This document shows, one piece after another, positions 34,601 to 41,675 of a DNA stretch of 48,217 bases; the stretch's first letter is position 1; each line of letters starts with the position of its first letter. The notes under the pieces were generated by a model. That model saw nothing but the letters and a program-made list of their open reading frames with translations. It was not told where the DNA came from and did no database searches. Source of the stretch: Terriglobales bacterium (GTDB taxonomy: Bacteria; Acidobacteriota; Terriglobia; Terriglobales; Acidobacteriaceae). The translations under genes were made by a program, and so were the position numbers. Where the stretch lies: assembly GCA_035691485.1 (NCBI GenBank), contig DASSIZ010000097.1, forward strand, positions 1 to 48,217. The letters run 5' to 3'.

Positions 34601-34632
34601 TTCTTGACTTTCAGGTCAAGAAGGGGAGAATA
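34601..34632 (+). promoter_or_regulatory. HU gene promoter with palindromic operator
   Basis: TTGACT (34604-34609) is followed after 16-17 bp by GAGAAT/AGAATA (34626-34632). The -35 box lies within a perfect 8-bp inverted repeat TTCTTGAC-tttcag-GTCAAGAA (34601-34622), a plausible repressor site. Confidence 0.55.
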
Positions 34633-34698
34633 GGCGCGCGCTAGGTCCAAACCCCCGGTGGCGAGGGGTTGTTAGCAAGACCTGCCCAGGAGAGCACC

Positions 34699-34983
34699 AT
34701 GAACAAAGGCCATCTCGTTGACCGGATCTCCAGTTCCACGAAATGCAGCAAGACGCAGGCTGCCACGGCAATCGATACGCTCGTGGACAGCGTTACGGCC
34801 GCGCTGAAGAAAGGGGAGCGTGTTACGCTTGTGGGTTTCGGCACCTTCGCGGTGTCGAATCGCAAAGCGCGGAACGGGCGCAATCCCCAGACCGGGTCGC
34901 TGATCAAAATCGCCGCGCGTAAAGTTGCCAAGTTCACGCCCGGCATTGATTTGAAAAAGGCAGTCAATCGCAAGTCGACATAA
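34699..34983 (+). CDS. hup: HU-family DNA-binding protein
   Basis: The 94-residue protein is a standard HU: 'MNKGHLVDRIS', two helices, 'GERVTLVGFGTFAVSNRKAR' and the DNA-binding arm 'RNGRNPQTGSLIKIAARKVA', then 'KFTPGIDLKKAVN'. The first residues and arm Pro are conserved. The frame is open from 34669 but ATG 34699 has CAGGAGA upstream. HU bends and packages DNA as a dimer. A strong terminator follows, so it is monocistronic. Confidence 0.95.
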   Translation: MNKGHLVDRISSSTKCSKTQAATAIDTLVDSVTAALKKGERVTLVGFGTFAVSNRKARNGRNPQTGSLIKIAARKVAKFTPGIDLKKAVNRKST

Positions 34984-35010
34984 GGGCCGAATGTGAGAGA
35001 GCGAATCTAC

Positions 35011-35040
35011 GGCAGGCACCTCGCCTGCCGTTTTGTTTTT
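35011..35040 (+). terminator. Rho-independent terminator of the HU gene
   Basis: GGCAGGC-acctc-GCCTGCC stem (35011-35029) followed by GTTTTGTTTTT. Confidence 0.9.
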
Positions 35041-35145
35041 CCCGCTGGCTCAAATGGCAACACCGAAGTCCCGCAGGGATGGCACTGGGGACCCGCGTTT
35101 GAACCTAACCCGCGCTTTGCTGCATCTCTATGTCAGAGCCCAAAG

Positions 35146-35175
35146 TTGCCGAATTCCGCTGGAATCCGCTAAACT
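35146..35175 (+). promoter_or_regulatory. Possible rpmE promoter
   Basis: TTGCCG (35146-35151), 18-bp spacer, TAAACT (35170-35175), about 25 nt before the rpmE start region. The match to consensus is moderate. Confidence 0.4.
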
Positions 35176-35205
35176 AAGCGTTTAACGAAAGGAATCTGGA
35201 ACTCC

Positions 35206-35433
35206 ATGAAGGCAGCCATTCATCCTTCGTACGAGGAAGTACGCGTCCACTGCGCCTGCGGGAACACTTTTAGCACCCGTTCGACGCACAAGGGCGACAT
35301 CCATGTGGAAATCTGCTCCGCGTGCCACCCGTTCTTCACCGGCAAGCAGAAGCTGATGGACACGGCGGGCCGCGTCGAGCGCTTCCGCCGCAAATACGCC
35401 AAGAACGCGCCGGCGGCAGCCGAGAAGAAATAG
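35206..35433 (+). CDS. rpmE: 50S ribosomal protein L31
   Basis: The 75-residue protein has '[20 protein letters not shown]', '[20 protein letters not shown]' and '[11 protein letters not shown]', all typical of L31. Cys16, Cys18, Cys37 and Cys40 form the zinc site, so this is the zinc-containing (C+) form. It sits at the 50S-30S bridge. GGAATCTGGAA precedes the ATG. A terminator follows the stop. Confidence 0.97.
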   Translation: MKAAIHPSYEEVRVHCACGNTFSTRSTHKGDIHVEICSACHPFFTGKQKLMDTAGRVERFRRKYAKNAPAAAEKK

Positions 35434-35453
35434 CCCCCATTGGACAGAAGGAG

Positions 35454-35480
35454 CCCTCGCTGCGGCGAGGGTTTCTTCTT
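35454..35480 (+). terminator. Rho-independent terminator of rpmE
   Basis: CCCTCGC-tgcg-GCGAGGG stem (35454-35471) followed by TTTCTTCTT, 20 bp after the rpmE stop. Confidence 0.9.
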
Positions 35481-35489
35481 GAAGGCTAG

Positions 35490-35568
35490 TACCTCGGGAC
35501 CTAAGTTCCTCAGTATCCTGGAACCGGGGCCAAAAATACCCAGGTACTCAGATACCGAGTTACGCCTC
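35490..35568 (+). repeat. Degenerate octad tandem array
   Basis: Ten units with 8-bp period: TACCTCGG, GACCTAAG, TTCCTCAG, TATCCTGG, AACCGGGG, CCAAAAA (7 bp), TACCCAGG, TACTCAGA, TACCGAGT, TACGCCTC. It fills the gap between the rpmE terminator and the -10 box of dusB (TACAAT 35575-35580). Confidence 0.7.
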
Positions 35569-35586
35569 TCTGATTACAATAGAGGC

Positions 35587-36642
35587 GTGCAGAAGCGCTG
35601 GGAAAACCCGGTCTCGACCGACACCGCCCGTCCGCAGGCACCGGTGCCGGCATCCTTCCGCATCGGCGGGGTGACGCTCGCGCCGGCAACCGTGCTGGCC
35701 CCCATGGCAGGTGTGACCGACACCGTGTTCCGCCGCTTCATCCGCAACCTCGGCGGATGCGGCCTGATCATGACCGAATTCACCTCCGCCGACGGCATGT
35801 TGCGCGACAAGCGCATGCGCGGCCGCTACCTCCACTTCTACGACGACGAGCATCCCATCTCGGCGCAATTGTTCGGCAGCGATCCCGCGGTGCTCGCCGA
35901 CGCCGCCCGCATGATCGAGGGCCTCGGCTTCGACCTGGTGGACTTGAACCTCGGCTGCCCGGCGAAGAAGGTGGTGAAGTGCAACGGCGGCTCCGGGCTG
36001 CTGCGCGACCTGCCGCGCATCGCGGAAATTTTTCGCGCCGTGCGCAGCGCCGTGACCATTCCCTTCACGGTGAAGTTCCGCGCCGGGTGGAACGACAACG
36101 AGATCGTCTGCGTGGACCTGGCGCGCCTGGCCGAGGATTGCGGCCTGCAGGCGGTGGCGCTGCACGCCCGCACCCGCGAGCAGGGATACGGCGGAAACGC
36201 GCAATGGGGGTGGATTGCCGAGATCAAGAATGCTGTGGGCATCCCAGTGATCGGCAACGGCGATGTTCGCACCCCGCAGGACGCCTGTGCCATGATCGCC
36301 CAGACGGGGTGCGATGCGGTGATGGTCGGGCGCGCGGCGGCGGCGAATCCATGGATTTTCCGCCAGATTGCGCAACATGCCGCCACCGGCGCCTACGACG
36401 AACCCACCGATCGCGATCGCTACAACATGATTCGCACCTACTTCCAGATGCTGGTCGAGGAAGAGTTGCCGGGCGCGGTCGGCAAGATGAAGCAGTTCGC
36501 TTCCTGGTTCACGCATGGTGTTCGCAATGGGAGTGCCCTGCGCAAGGCGGTGTACGAGGCGCGCGCGGAACGCGAAATCCTGGACCGCGTCGACCACTTT
36601 TTCCACGCCGCATTGAGCGAGCCTGTCGCCGTACCCAATTGA
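35587..36642 (+). CDS. dusB: tRNA-dihydrouridine synthase
   Basis: The 351-residue protein has the Dus TIM-barrel motifs: 'LAPMAGVTDTVFRRFIR', 'GLIMTEFTSADGML', 'ISAQLFGSDP', 'FDLVDLNLGCPAKKVVKCNG' with the active-site Cys region, 'FTVKFRAGW', 'LHARTREQGYGGNAQWGWIA', 'PVIGNGDV' and 'AVMVGRAAAANPWIF'. It reduces uridines in tRNA with FMN and NADPH. The frame is open from 35440 through the octad array; GTG 35587 is preferred because it lies after the array and 6 nt from TACAAT. The symbol is by closest family; other Dus types are possible. Confidence 0.92.
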   Translation: MQKRWENPVSTDTARPQAPVPASFRIGGVTLAPATVLAPMAGVTDTVFRRFIRNLGGCGLIMTEFTSADGMLRDKRMRGRYLHFYDDEHPISAQLFGSDPAVLADAARMIEGLGFDLVDLNLGCPAKKVVKCNGGSGLLRDLPRIAEIFRAVRSAVTIPFTVKFRAGWNDNEIVCVDLARLAEDCGLQAVALHARTREQGYGGNAQWGWIAEIKNAVGIPVIGNGDVRTPQDACAMIAQTGCDAVMVGRAAAANPWIFRQIAQHAATGAYDEPTDRDRYNMIRTYFQMLVEEELPGAVGKMKQFASWFTHGVRNGSALRKAVYEARAEREILDRVDHFFHAALSEPVAVPN

Positions 36643-37128
36643 ATGCACCGTAAGTCAGCCAAGCCTGTCGTGCTCGTCGATATCGACGGCACGCTTGCCG
36701 ACGTTCGCCACCGCCTCCACTACATCCAGGGCGGAGGCAGGAAAAACTGGCAAGCATTCTTCGCCGGCATGGACCGCGACACACCTATCGCCTCGACCGT
36801 CGCCTGGGTGCAATCCCTCGCCGCTATTCACGAAATCGTCATCGTTACCGGGAGACCTGAGCAGTACCGCGCGGGCACGATCGCCTGGCTGAAGAAACAT
36901 CAAATTCCGTTCACCGACCTCTTCATGCGCCGCGATGGTGACCACCGCCCTGACTACGAAATGAAAAAAGAGGTGCTTGCGCGTTGGCCCAAGGCGCGTA
37001 TCAAGTTGGTGATCGAGGACCGGCCGCCGGTGTGCGATATGTGGCTGGAGCAGGGTATTCGCTGCGTTCTCGTGCACAGCGATGAAGCCAACCAGAGGGT
37101 GAACGAGCTCTATCGTGAAACCAGCTGA
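36643..37128 (+). CDS. HAD-superfamily polynucleotide 3'-phosphatase-like protein
   Basis: The 161-residue protein has the HAD nucleophile motif 'VLVDIDGTLADVRHRL' (Asp13, Asp15), motif II 'IVIVTGRPEQYRAGTIAWL', and 'LFMRRDGDHRPDYEMKKEVL' with 'KLVIEDRPPVCDMWLEQGI' for motifs III and IV. The last two blocks match the phosphatase domain of phage T4 polynucleotide kinase and related RNA/DNA end-repair enzymes. The kinase part is absent. Its ATG directly follows the dusB stop, so the two are translationally linked. A role in healing 3'-phosphate ends is inferred from family only. Confidence 0.75.
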   Translation: MHRKSAKPVVLVDIDGTLADVRHRLHYIQGGGRKNWQAFFAGMDRDTPIASTVAWVQSLAAIHEIVIVTGRPEQYRAGTIAWLKKHQIPFTDLFMRRDGDHRPDYEMKKEVLARWPKARIKLVIEDRPPVCDMWLEQGIRCVLVHSDEANQRVNELYRETS

Positions 37129-37274
37129 GCAGCCCATTCAGCAATCGAAAAATCACTAAGAGCCTGTAACAAAACCTTCATTACGGCGAATAAACGACGC
37201 AAACTTACGATATTGCCTGTTACCGCTCGTTGATAAGGCTCTGTTATCGACAATTGGCAGCAATAGATTAGAAA

Positions 37275-37292
37275 GCCGCCCCACAGGGCGGC
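37275..37292 (-). terminator. Terminator hairpin after the DsrE-like gene
   Basis: GCCGCCC-tgtg-GGGCGGC on the minus strand followed by TTTCTAATCTATT, 24 bp after the TGA that ends the extended DsrE frame at 37317. Its position supports translation reading through the internal TGA at 37440-37442. Confidence 0.75.
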
Positions 37293-37316
37293 TCGTCGAG
37301 CCTATTTTGTAGAGCC

Positions 37317-37802
37317 TCATTCGCTGATGACGTGGTCGGCCCACTCCACCAGCGATACGTAGATCGGAACCGTACCCCACTGCGCATTCCAATTACTCAA
37401 GTCTGCCTCCGTGACCCCACGGGCCCGGGAGCACGCCCCTCAAGAGAATACCGGGATACGTTTGGCTACAACCTTGGCCATGGTCTCACTCAACGGTGGC
37501 CACCCAATGGGCTTGACCATATCAACCGTCGCCTTGCGCATGAGATAAGTAGCCTCGTGAGTGAGAAATATCTGCACGTCATGGCCGGCCTCGGCCAGTG
37601 CGGCCCCGTGGGAAAACACGAACGATGCGCGGGTGGGCTCATCAGTTCCCCAAGAGCTCCTCATCAAAATGTGCAGCTTCTTCTTGGGTGCTTGAGGTTG
37701 CGGAGTCTGGGCCTCGCTGGTGGAAGCGGTAACCGCCCCGGCGGCGAGTGCGCCAGCAGCCAGTTGGGTTGTTTTTTCAAGAAAGGTTCGTCGAGTTGCC
37801 AT
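37317..37802 (-). CDS. Tat-exported DsrE-family protein, candidate selenoprotein (in-frame TGA at 37440-37442)
   Basis: From ATG 37802 (GGAGGTGGGGT just upstream) the protein has a Tat signal ('MATRRTFLEKTTQLAAGALA') and a DsrE domain: 'KKLHILMRSSWGTDEPTRAS', 'VFSHGAALAEAGHDVQIFLT', 'GWPPLSETMAKVVAKRIPVF'. After Ser120 comes TGA (codon 121). The same frame continues 'GACSRARGVTEADLSNWNAQ' and ends '..LVEWADHVISE' at a TGA followed by a terminator. In the family this site is the first Cys of CGAC, so the TGA replaces TGC and could encode selenocysteine in a UxxC redox pair. The full length would be 161 residues, normal for the family. The alternative is a recent nonsense mutation. Confidence 0.65.
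37410..37435 (-). promoter_or_regulatory. Candidate SECIS-like stem-loop directly after the in-frame TGA
   Basis: On the minus strand, beginning 5 nt after the TGA, CGTG-C-TCCC pairs with GGGG-T-CACG (one internal C/T mismatch, one G-U pair) around the loop GGGCCCGT. The loop begins with GG, as bacterial SECIS loops need an early G. The loop starts 14 nt after the TGA, slightly closer than in E. coli fdhF. Other foldings are possible because the region is very GC-rich. Confidence 0.45.
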
Positions 37803-37829
37803 ACCCCACCTCCGGCAATCGCAGCGGAG

Positions 37830-37857
37830 TCTATATGAGCCGGCGGGCAGATTACAA
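37830..37857 (-). promoter_or_regulatory. Promoter of the DsrE-like gene
   Basis: On the minus strand, TTGTAA (37857-37852), 16-bp spacer, TATAGA (37835-37830), about 28 bp before the ATG at 37802. The -35 box lies within the IS110 fragment and the -10 box outside it. Confidence 0.45.
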
Positions 37858-37989
37858 ACGTTGGAGCGTGGCATTGTTTTCGCGCAGGGGCAGGCAAACC
37901 TGCGCCGGCAGATGCCTGCCATCCTGGAAGGTGTCGAGCAGAAGATTACGTCGCGCATGCGCAACCTGCTCGATCATCTCTGGCAAGAG
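37849..37989 (+). pseudogene. IS110-family transposase fragment
   Basis: Translation on the plus strand gives 'RLQTLERGIVFAQGQANLRR', then 'QMPAILEGVEQKITSRMRNL' and 'LDHLWQE'. This matches the central helical part of IS110-type transposases (the RG-I-x-F-x-QG..LRR..P.ILE..E..LT.RMR.LL..LW.E pattern). Both ends are missing: the 5' side merges into the DsrE leader and the 3' side stops exactly at the right inverted repeat. It is about 47 codons of a protein of over 300 residues and cannot be functional. Confidence 0.6.
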
Positions 37990-38011
37990 TTTTGTTACAG
38001 GCTCTAAATTC

Positions 38012-38845
38012 CTAAACCGGTGAAGCGGTGATCTTGCCTTTTTCATCGCGATCCAGAAACGCCGCCGGCGTTTGCGGCTCGTGCGTGAACACCACCAGCC
38101 AGTTCTCGCGTATCGCTTCCTCGTAAAACTTCTTGCGATTGTCGATGGTTTCCAGCGGAAACAGGTCGTAGCCCATCACCCAGGTCAGGTCCAGGTGCGA
38201 GAGCATGGGAACAAGGTCGGAAATGTAGCAGGCGGTCTTGCCGCCGCTGCGCACCAGCACCGCCATCATGTGGCGAGTGTGCCCGGAATAGACGCGCACG
38301 GAAATACCTGGAGTGATCTCGCCGTCGCCGCGCAGCAGCTGCATTTGCCCGCCGGCGATGAGGGGATCATAATTCTCGCCGATGTAGCTGACGCGGTCGC
38401 GCTCGTGCTGCTGGTGCCCGTGCTCCACCTCGCCCGCCTGCGTGTAGTAGCGCGCGTTGGGAAAGGTGGGCTTGACCTGTCCGTTTTCGACGTACGTATT
38501 CCAGCCGCAGTGATCGAAATGCAGGTGCGTGTTGATGACGATGTCGATCTCGGCGGGATCCACGCCGCCGGCGCGCAGGTTGTCGGGGAGCTGGGGCTGG
38601 TTCTGAAAAATATTGCGGCGCTTCTCGGGAAGCTTCGGCCCAATGCCGGTTTCCACCAGCACGGTGTGCTTGCCGTCACGGATGAGAAGCGAATTGCAAG
38701 CGAGCACGATGCGGTTCAACTCGTCGGCGCGGGCCTTCTTCTCCCACATCACCTTGGGAATCACGCCGAACATCGCGCCGCCATCCAGCAGGTAGGTGCC
38801 GTCGGTAAACAAGGACAGCTCAAAATTTCCGATCGTGTAGGCCAT
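38012..38845 (-). CDS. Metallo-beta-lactamase-fold hydrolase
   Basis: The 277-residue protein has the metal motif 'IDIVINTHLHFDHCGWNTY' (HxHxDH near 104-109), a further His region 'ISVRVYSGHTRHMMAVLVRS', 'ACYISDLVPMLSHLDLTWV' with the bridging Asp, and 'WLVVFTHEP' with the last His. This resembles quorum-lactonase or general MBL hydrolase subgroups. The substrate is unknown. ATG 38845 is preferred over the frame start at 38884 because AAGGAAAG lies just upstream. It is 40 bp after the DPP-IV gene on the same strand; the cassette is inserted right after its stop. Confidence 0.87.
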   Translation of the reverse strand: MAYTIGNFELSLFTDGTYLLDGGAMFGVIPKVMWEKKARADELNRIVLACNSLLIRDGKHTVLVETGIGPKLPEKRRNIFQNQPQLPDNLRAGGVDPAEIDIVINTHLHFDHCGWNTYVENGQVKPTFPNARYYTQAGEVEHGHQQHERDRVSYIGENYDPLIAGGQMQLLRGDGEITPGISVRVYSGHTRHMMAVLVRSGGKTACYISDLVPMLSHLDLTWVMGYDLFPLETIDNRKKFYEEAIRENWLVVFTHEPQTPAAFLDRDEKGKITASPV

Positions 38846-38885
38846 TGCTTTCCTTGCATGAAGCTCATTCGGCCCCAGGCCCAAA

Positions 38886-41135
38886 TCAAGGTTGGCGTGG
38901 ATTCATCAGGTACTGCTCGAACTGCCATTGAATGCGATGGTAGAGTTGCGTGCGATCCTGAGCGCCGCTGATGCCGTGCGTCTTTCCGGGATAGAGTTGC
39001 AGGTCGAACTGCTTGCCGGCGTTCACCAGCGCACGAATCATCTGCATCGTGTTCTGCACGTGCACATTGTCATCGCTGGTGCCATGGACCTCCAGAAGTC
39101 GCCCCCGCAGCGCATTCGCTGCATTCACCGGCGAACTGTCGGCATAACCCGCGGCATTTTCTTTCGGCAGGCCCATGTAGCGCTCGGTGTAGGTTGAATC
39201 GTAATCGCGCCAGTCCGTGACCGGGGCAACCGACACGCCGGCGCGAATACGATCGCTGTGCGTCATGGCGTACAGTGTCATGTAACCGCCGTAGCTCCAT
39301 CCCCACCATCCGACGCGATTGGGATCCAGCGCCGGAAACTGCTTCAGAACCTGGTCGAGCGCCGCCAGTTGGTCTTCCAGTTCAACTTTGCCGAAGTGAC
39401 GGAGGATGGGCGTGGCGAAAGCTCGTCCGCGCCCCGCCATGCCGCGATTGTCCACCTGCAGGATGGCGAATCCCCGCCGCGCCATGATGTTATGGAACAG
39501 GAAAGTGGCGCCGCCCCACGTGTCGCGCACCACCTGCCCGCCGGGCCCGCCGTACGGGTTCAGGATCACCGGAATACTGGCCGTCCCGGCCTGTTCTGCG
39601 CCGGGCGGAAGCAGCAGGTAGCCGTACAAGGTGGTTTGTCCGTCAGCGGCTTTGAGTTCGACCGCGCGCGGCGCGATCAGGTTGTAAGTGGCTATGGCGC
39701 GGGACTCCCAGAACGCGTGGCAAGTCCCCCCAATTTTGCATAACGACAACCGTGGAGGTGACATCAGCGCCGAAAAATTGTCCACGAAGTACTGCCCGTT
39801 TTCGGCAAACCTGGCCCGGTGAACCCCTTGATCCTGGGTGATCTTCTGCATCGACGTTCCGTCCAGCTTGGTCGCGAACACGTGGTCCTGGCGCGGATCG
39901 CCGGCGTTGGCCTCGAAGTACACCGTGCCGTTGGACTCGTCGACCGCGTCCACCCCGCTGACATCGAAATCTCCCTTGGTCAGTTGCCGTTCCAGCTTGG
40001 CCTCTGCTCCCAGCGGATTGTTCTTGTCGAAGCCGTACAGGTAAAGCTGCATGTGGCCATCGCGCCAGCTTGGCCATAGGAAGCGGTCGCCGGATTTCAG
40101 CCACGTGATATGGAAGCGCTCATCATCCAGGTAGCCGCTGGGGTCAGACTCGGTGAGCACCACCCGCGAACGGCCGGTGCCCGCGTCGGCGAAGTAGAGG
40201 TCCATCCTGGTGTGCAGGCGGTTCACCACCAGCGCGTACACCGTGCTGTTCCCGATCCAGCCAAAGCGCGGTATGTAAAAATCGTCAGCCGATGCGTCGC
40301 TCAGGCTAATCCAGCGCACCTTTCCACCATCGGTGCCTACAACTCCAACGCGAACCTGCGGATTGGGATCTCCCGCCTTGGGATACTTCAGCTCGTTGAC
40401 CTTGGGATGCGTTGGCATCCAGTCCACCAGGGGATAGGTGGGCACCGGTTTTTCGTTCATTTGGAGAAACACGATGCGCCGGCTGTCCGGAGACCAGAAA
40501 TAGTTGCTGCGCACCCCGAGTTCTTCCTCGTAGACCCAATCCACTTCGCCGTTGAGAAGGTTGTCGTCACCATCCCGGGTAACCGCTCGCTCGCCGCCTT
40601 CGCCCACAGGACGCTCCCAGATGTCGTGCTTGCGGATATAAGCCAGCCGCTTTCCGTCGGGCGAAAATTTGGGATTGGTGCTGCCTTCTGCGGCGGCTGT
40701 CAGCTGCACCGCAGTCGCGGTATCGAGCGAGTAGTACCAAAGCTGGCCGCGGCTGTCGAAGAGCAAGTGCTTGGAATCAGGCGCCCACTGGTACTCGGCA
40801 ACCGAGTAGCGCCGGGCGCGCTCGCGCTGCTCCGTGGTCACTTTGCTGTCGGGCGGAAACAAGGACTGCAGCTTGCTTTCCCCCACCAGGGCTGCCTTTT
40901 TGCCGGTAGCAACGTCGATATACCAGAGCTGGGCGTGCTCTCCGGTTGCGTCGTGCTCAACAAAGGACACCTTGGCACCGTCCGGACTCCATGCAATGTT
41001 CTCCGGTTCCCGTCCGGTCACGCCACCCGGGGCGAAAATGGATTCTATGGTGAGCTGCGCCGGCGCCGCTGGGGGCTGTTGTTGAGCGCAAAGTGGAAGG
41101 CAAAGCAGTAGGACAGCGAGAAGGCGCACCATCAT
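38886..41135 (-). CDS. Dipeptidyl peptidase IV-type S9 serine peptidase
   Basis: The 749-residue protein has a signal peptide (MMVRLLAVLLLCLPLCAQQQ) and an eight-bladed beta-propeller region ('PENIAWSPDGAKVSFVE', 'KFSPDGKRLAYIRKHDIW', 'DWVYEEELGVRSNYFWSPD' with the Glu pair that binds the peptide N-terminus). The alpha/beta-hydrolase domain follows: nucleophile 'VGWWGWSYGGYMTLYA' near 617, Asp in 'VHGTSDDNVHVQN' and His in 'LYPGKTHGISG'. It removes X-Pro dipeptides in the periplasm. ATG 41135 or 41132 follows a GAGGTGAGGG site. Likely co-transcribed with the MBL hydrolase. Confidence 0.94.
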   Translation of the reverse strand: MMVRLLAVLLLCLPLCAQQQPPAAPAQLTIESIFAPGGVTGREPENIAWSPDGAKVSFVEHDATGEHAQLWYIDVATGKKAALVGESKLQSLFPPDSKVTTEQRERARRYSVAEYQWAPDSKHLLFDSRGQLWYYSLDTATAVQLTAAAEGSTNPKFSPDGKRLAYIRKHDIWERPVGEGGERAVTRDGDDNLLNGEVDWVYEEELGVRSNYFWSPDSRRIVFLQMNEKPVPTYPLVDWMPTHPKVNELKYPKAGDPNPQVRVGVVGTDGGKVRWISLSDASADDFYIPRFGWIGNSTVYALVVNRLHTRMDLYFADAGTGRSRVVLTESDPSGYLDDERFHITWLKSGDRFLWPSWRDGHMQLYLYGFDKNNPLGAEAKLERQLTKGDFDVSGVDAVDESNGTVYFEANAGDPRQDHVFATKLDGTSMQKITQDQGVHRARFAENGQYFVDNFSALMSPPRLSLCKIGGTCHAFWESRAIATYNLIAPRAVELKAADGQTTLYGYLLLPPGAEQAGTASIPVILNPYGGPGGQVVRDTWGGATFLFHNIMARRGFAILQVDNRGMAGRGRAFATPILRHFGKVELEDQLAALDQVLKQFPALDPNRVGWWGWSYGGYMTLYAMTHSDRIRAGVSVAPVTDWRDYDSTYTERYMGLPKENAAGYADSSPVNAANALRGRLLEVHGTSDDNVHVQNTMQMIRALVNAGKQFDLQLYPGKTHGISGAQDRTQLYHRIQWQFEQYLMNPRQP

Positions 41136-41208
41136 CCCTCACCTCATCAAAGTTGAAACGGAAAAGTGTATATCAAGCCCCCGGCCGGCAGCCGGACACG
41201 ACGGGGCG

Positions 41209-41490
41209 TTAGTGGAAACTGAGGGAGGTGATGGTCAGGGTCGGGTGCAGCAAGATCCAGATGCGGCAGATTTCAAACAGGGCGAGGAGGATTCCGATCA
41301 TAAAATAGATGGTGCGGGCTGTTTCCGTGGTGGGGGCGGCGGGCAGGGGAAAGCCACGCTGGCGGAAGGCGATCACCAGCGCACGTTCCTGCATGAGCAC
41401 AAAATCGGCGATGGGCCGATGAAAAAAGGCAATCAGCAGCCCCAGCATCAAGCGCGTCAGTTCGACGATCATTAACGCAATGCTATTCAC
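41209..41490 (-). CDS. Small two-helix membrane protein of unknown function
   Basis: The protein of about 93 residues has two membrane helices ('LMIVELTRLMLGLLIAFFH' and 'TIYFMIGILLALFEICRIWI') joined by a loop containing 'RPIADFVLMQERALVIAFRQ'. GTG 41490 has GAGGCGGG at a good distance; the frame is open to a TTG at 41508. I do not recognise a family. It is upstream of the DPP-IV gene on the opposite side of a 73-bp gap and on the same strand. Confidence 0.65.
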   Translation of the reverse strand: MNSIALMIVELTRLMLGLLIAFFHRPIADFVLMQERALVIAFRQRGFPLPAAPTTETARTIYFMIGILLALFEICRIWILLHPTLTITSLSFH

Positions 41491-41675
41491 GGCAAGTACC
41501 CGCCTCAATCGGGCAAATGACCTAAAAGATGGAAAGGTATCTCAAAGATTACCCGAGCCGTCCCCGCCGCCTGTCACCCGTAATTCTTAGTCCTTCAAAA
41601 ATTTCGGCGGACCCTGCCTTCCGGGTCAGCCCCACTGAGGCATGCTACAATTTTCGGTAGATCGGAAGTAGCACG

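Larger units (their letters stand above)
37160..38004. mobile_element. Inverted-repeat-bounded cassette with TAA duplication (IS5/IS1031-like ends)
   Basis: GAGCCTGTAACAAAAC at 37160-37175 is repeated exactly as its reverse complement at 37989-38004, and TAA flanks both sides (37157-37159 and 38005-38007). IS5-family IS1031-type elements have ends starting GAGCCTG and make 3-bp TNA duplications, and their size (about 850 bp) is also similar. However, no transposase of that family is inside; the interior holds the DsrE-like gene and an IS110 transposase fragment. It is inserted between the ends of two convergent genes. A non-autonomous or passenger-carrying element is inferred. Confidence 0.6.

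Noticed and set aside
35041-35145. Possible tRNA or small RNA between HU and rpmE
   Set aside because: No cloverleaf or strong hairpin could be drawn by eye beyond the HU terminator.
37156-37392. A 78-codon minus-strand frame over the left inverted repeat
   Set aside because: It overlaps the end of the DsrE gene, its terminator and the element end; no family resemblance was seen.
37440-37802. DsrE-like gene as a simple pseudogene ending at the TGA
   Set aside because: Not fully excluded, but the TGA falls exactly on the redox Cys codon, the frame stays intact to a natural end with terminator, and a hairpin follows the TGA; a random nonsense mutation would not predict these.
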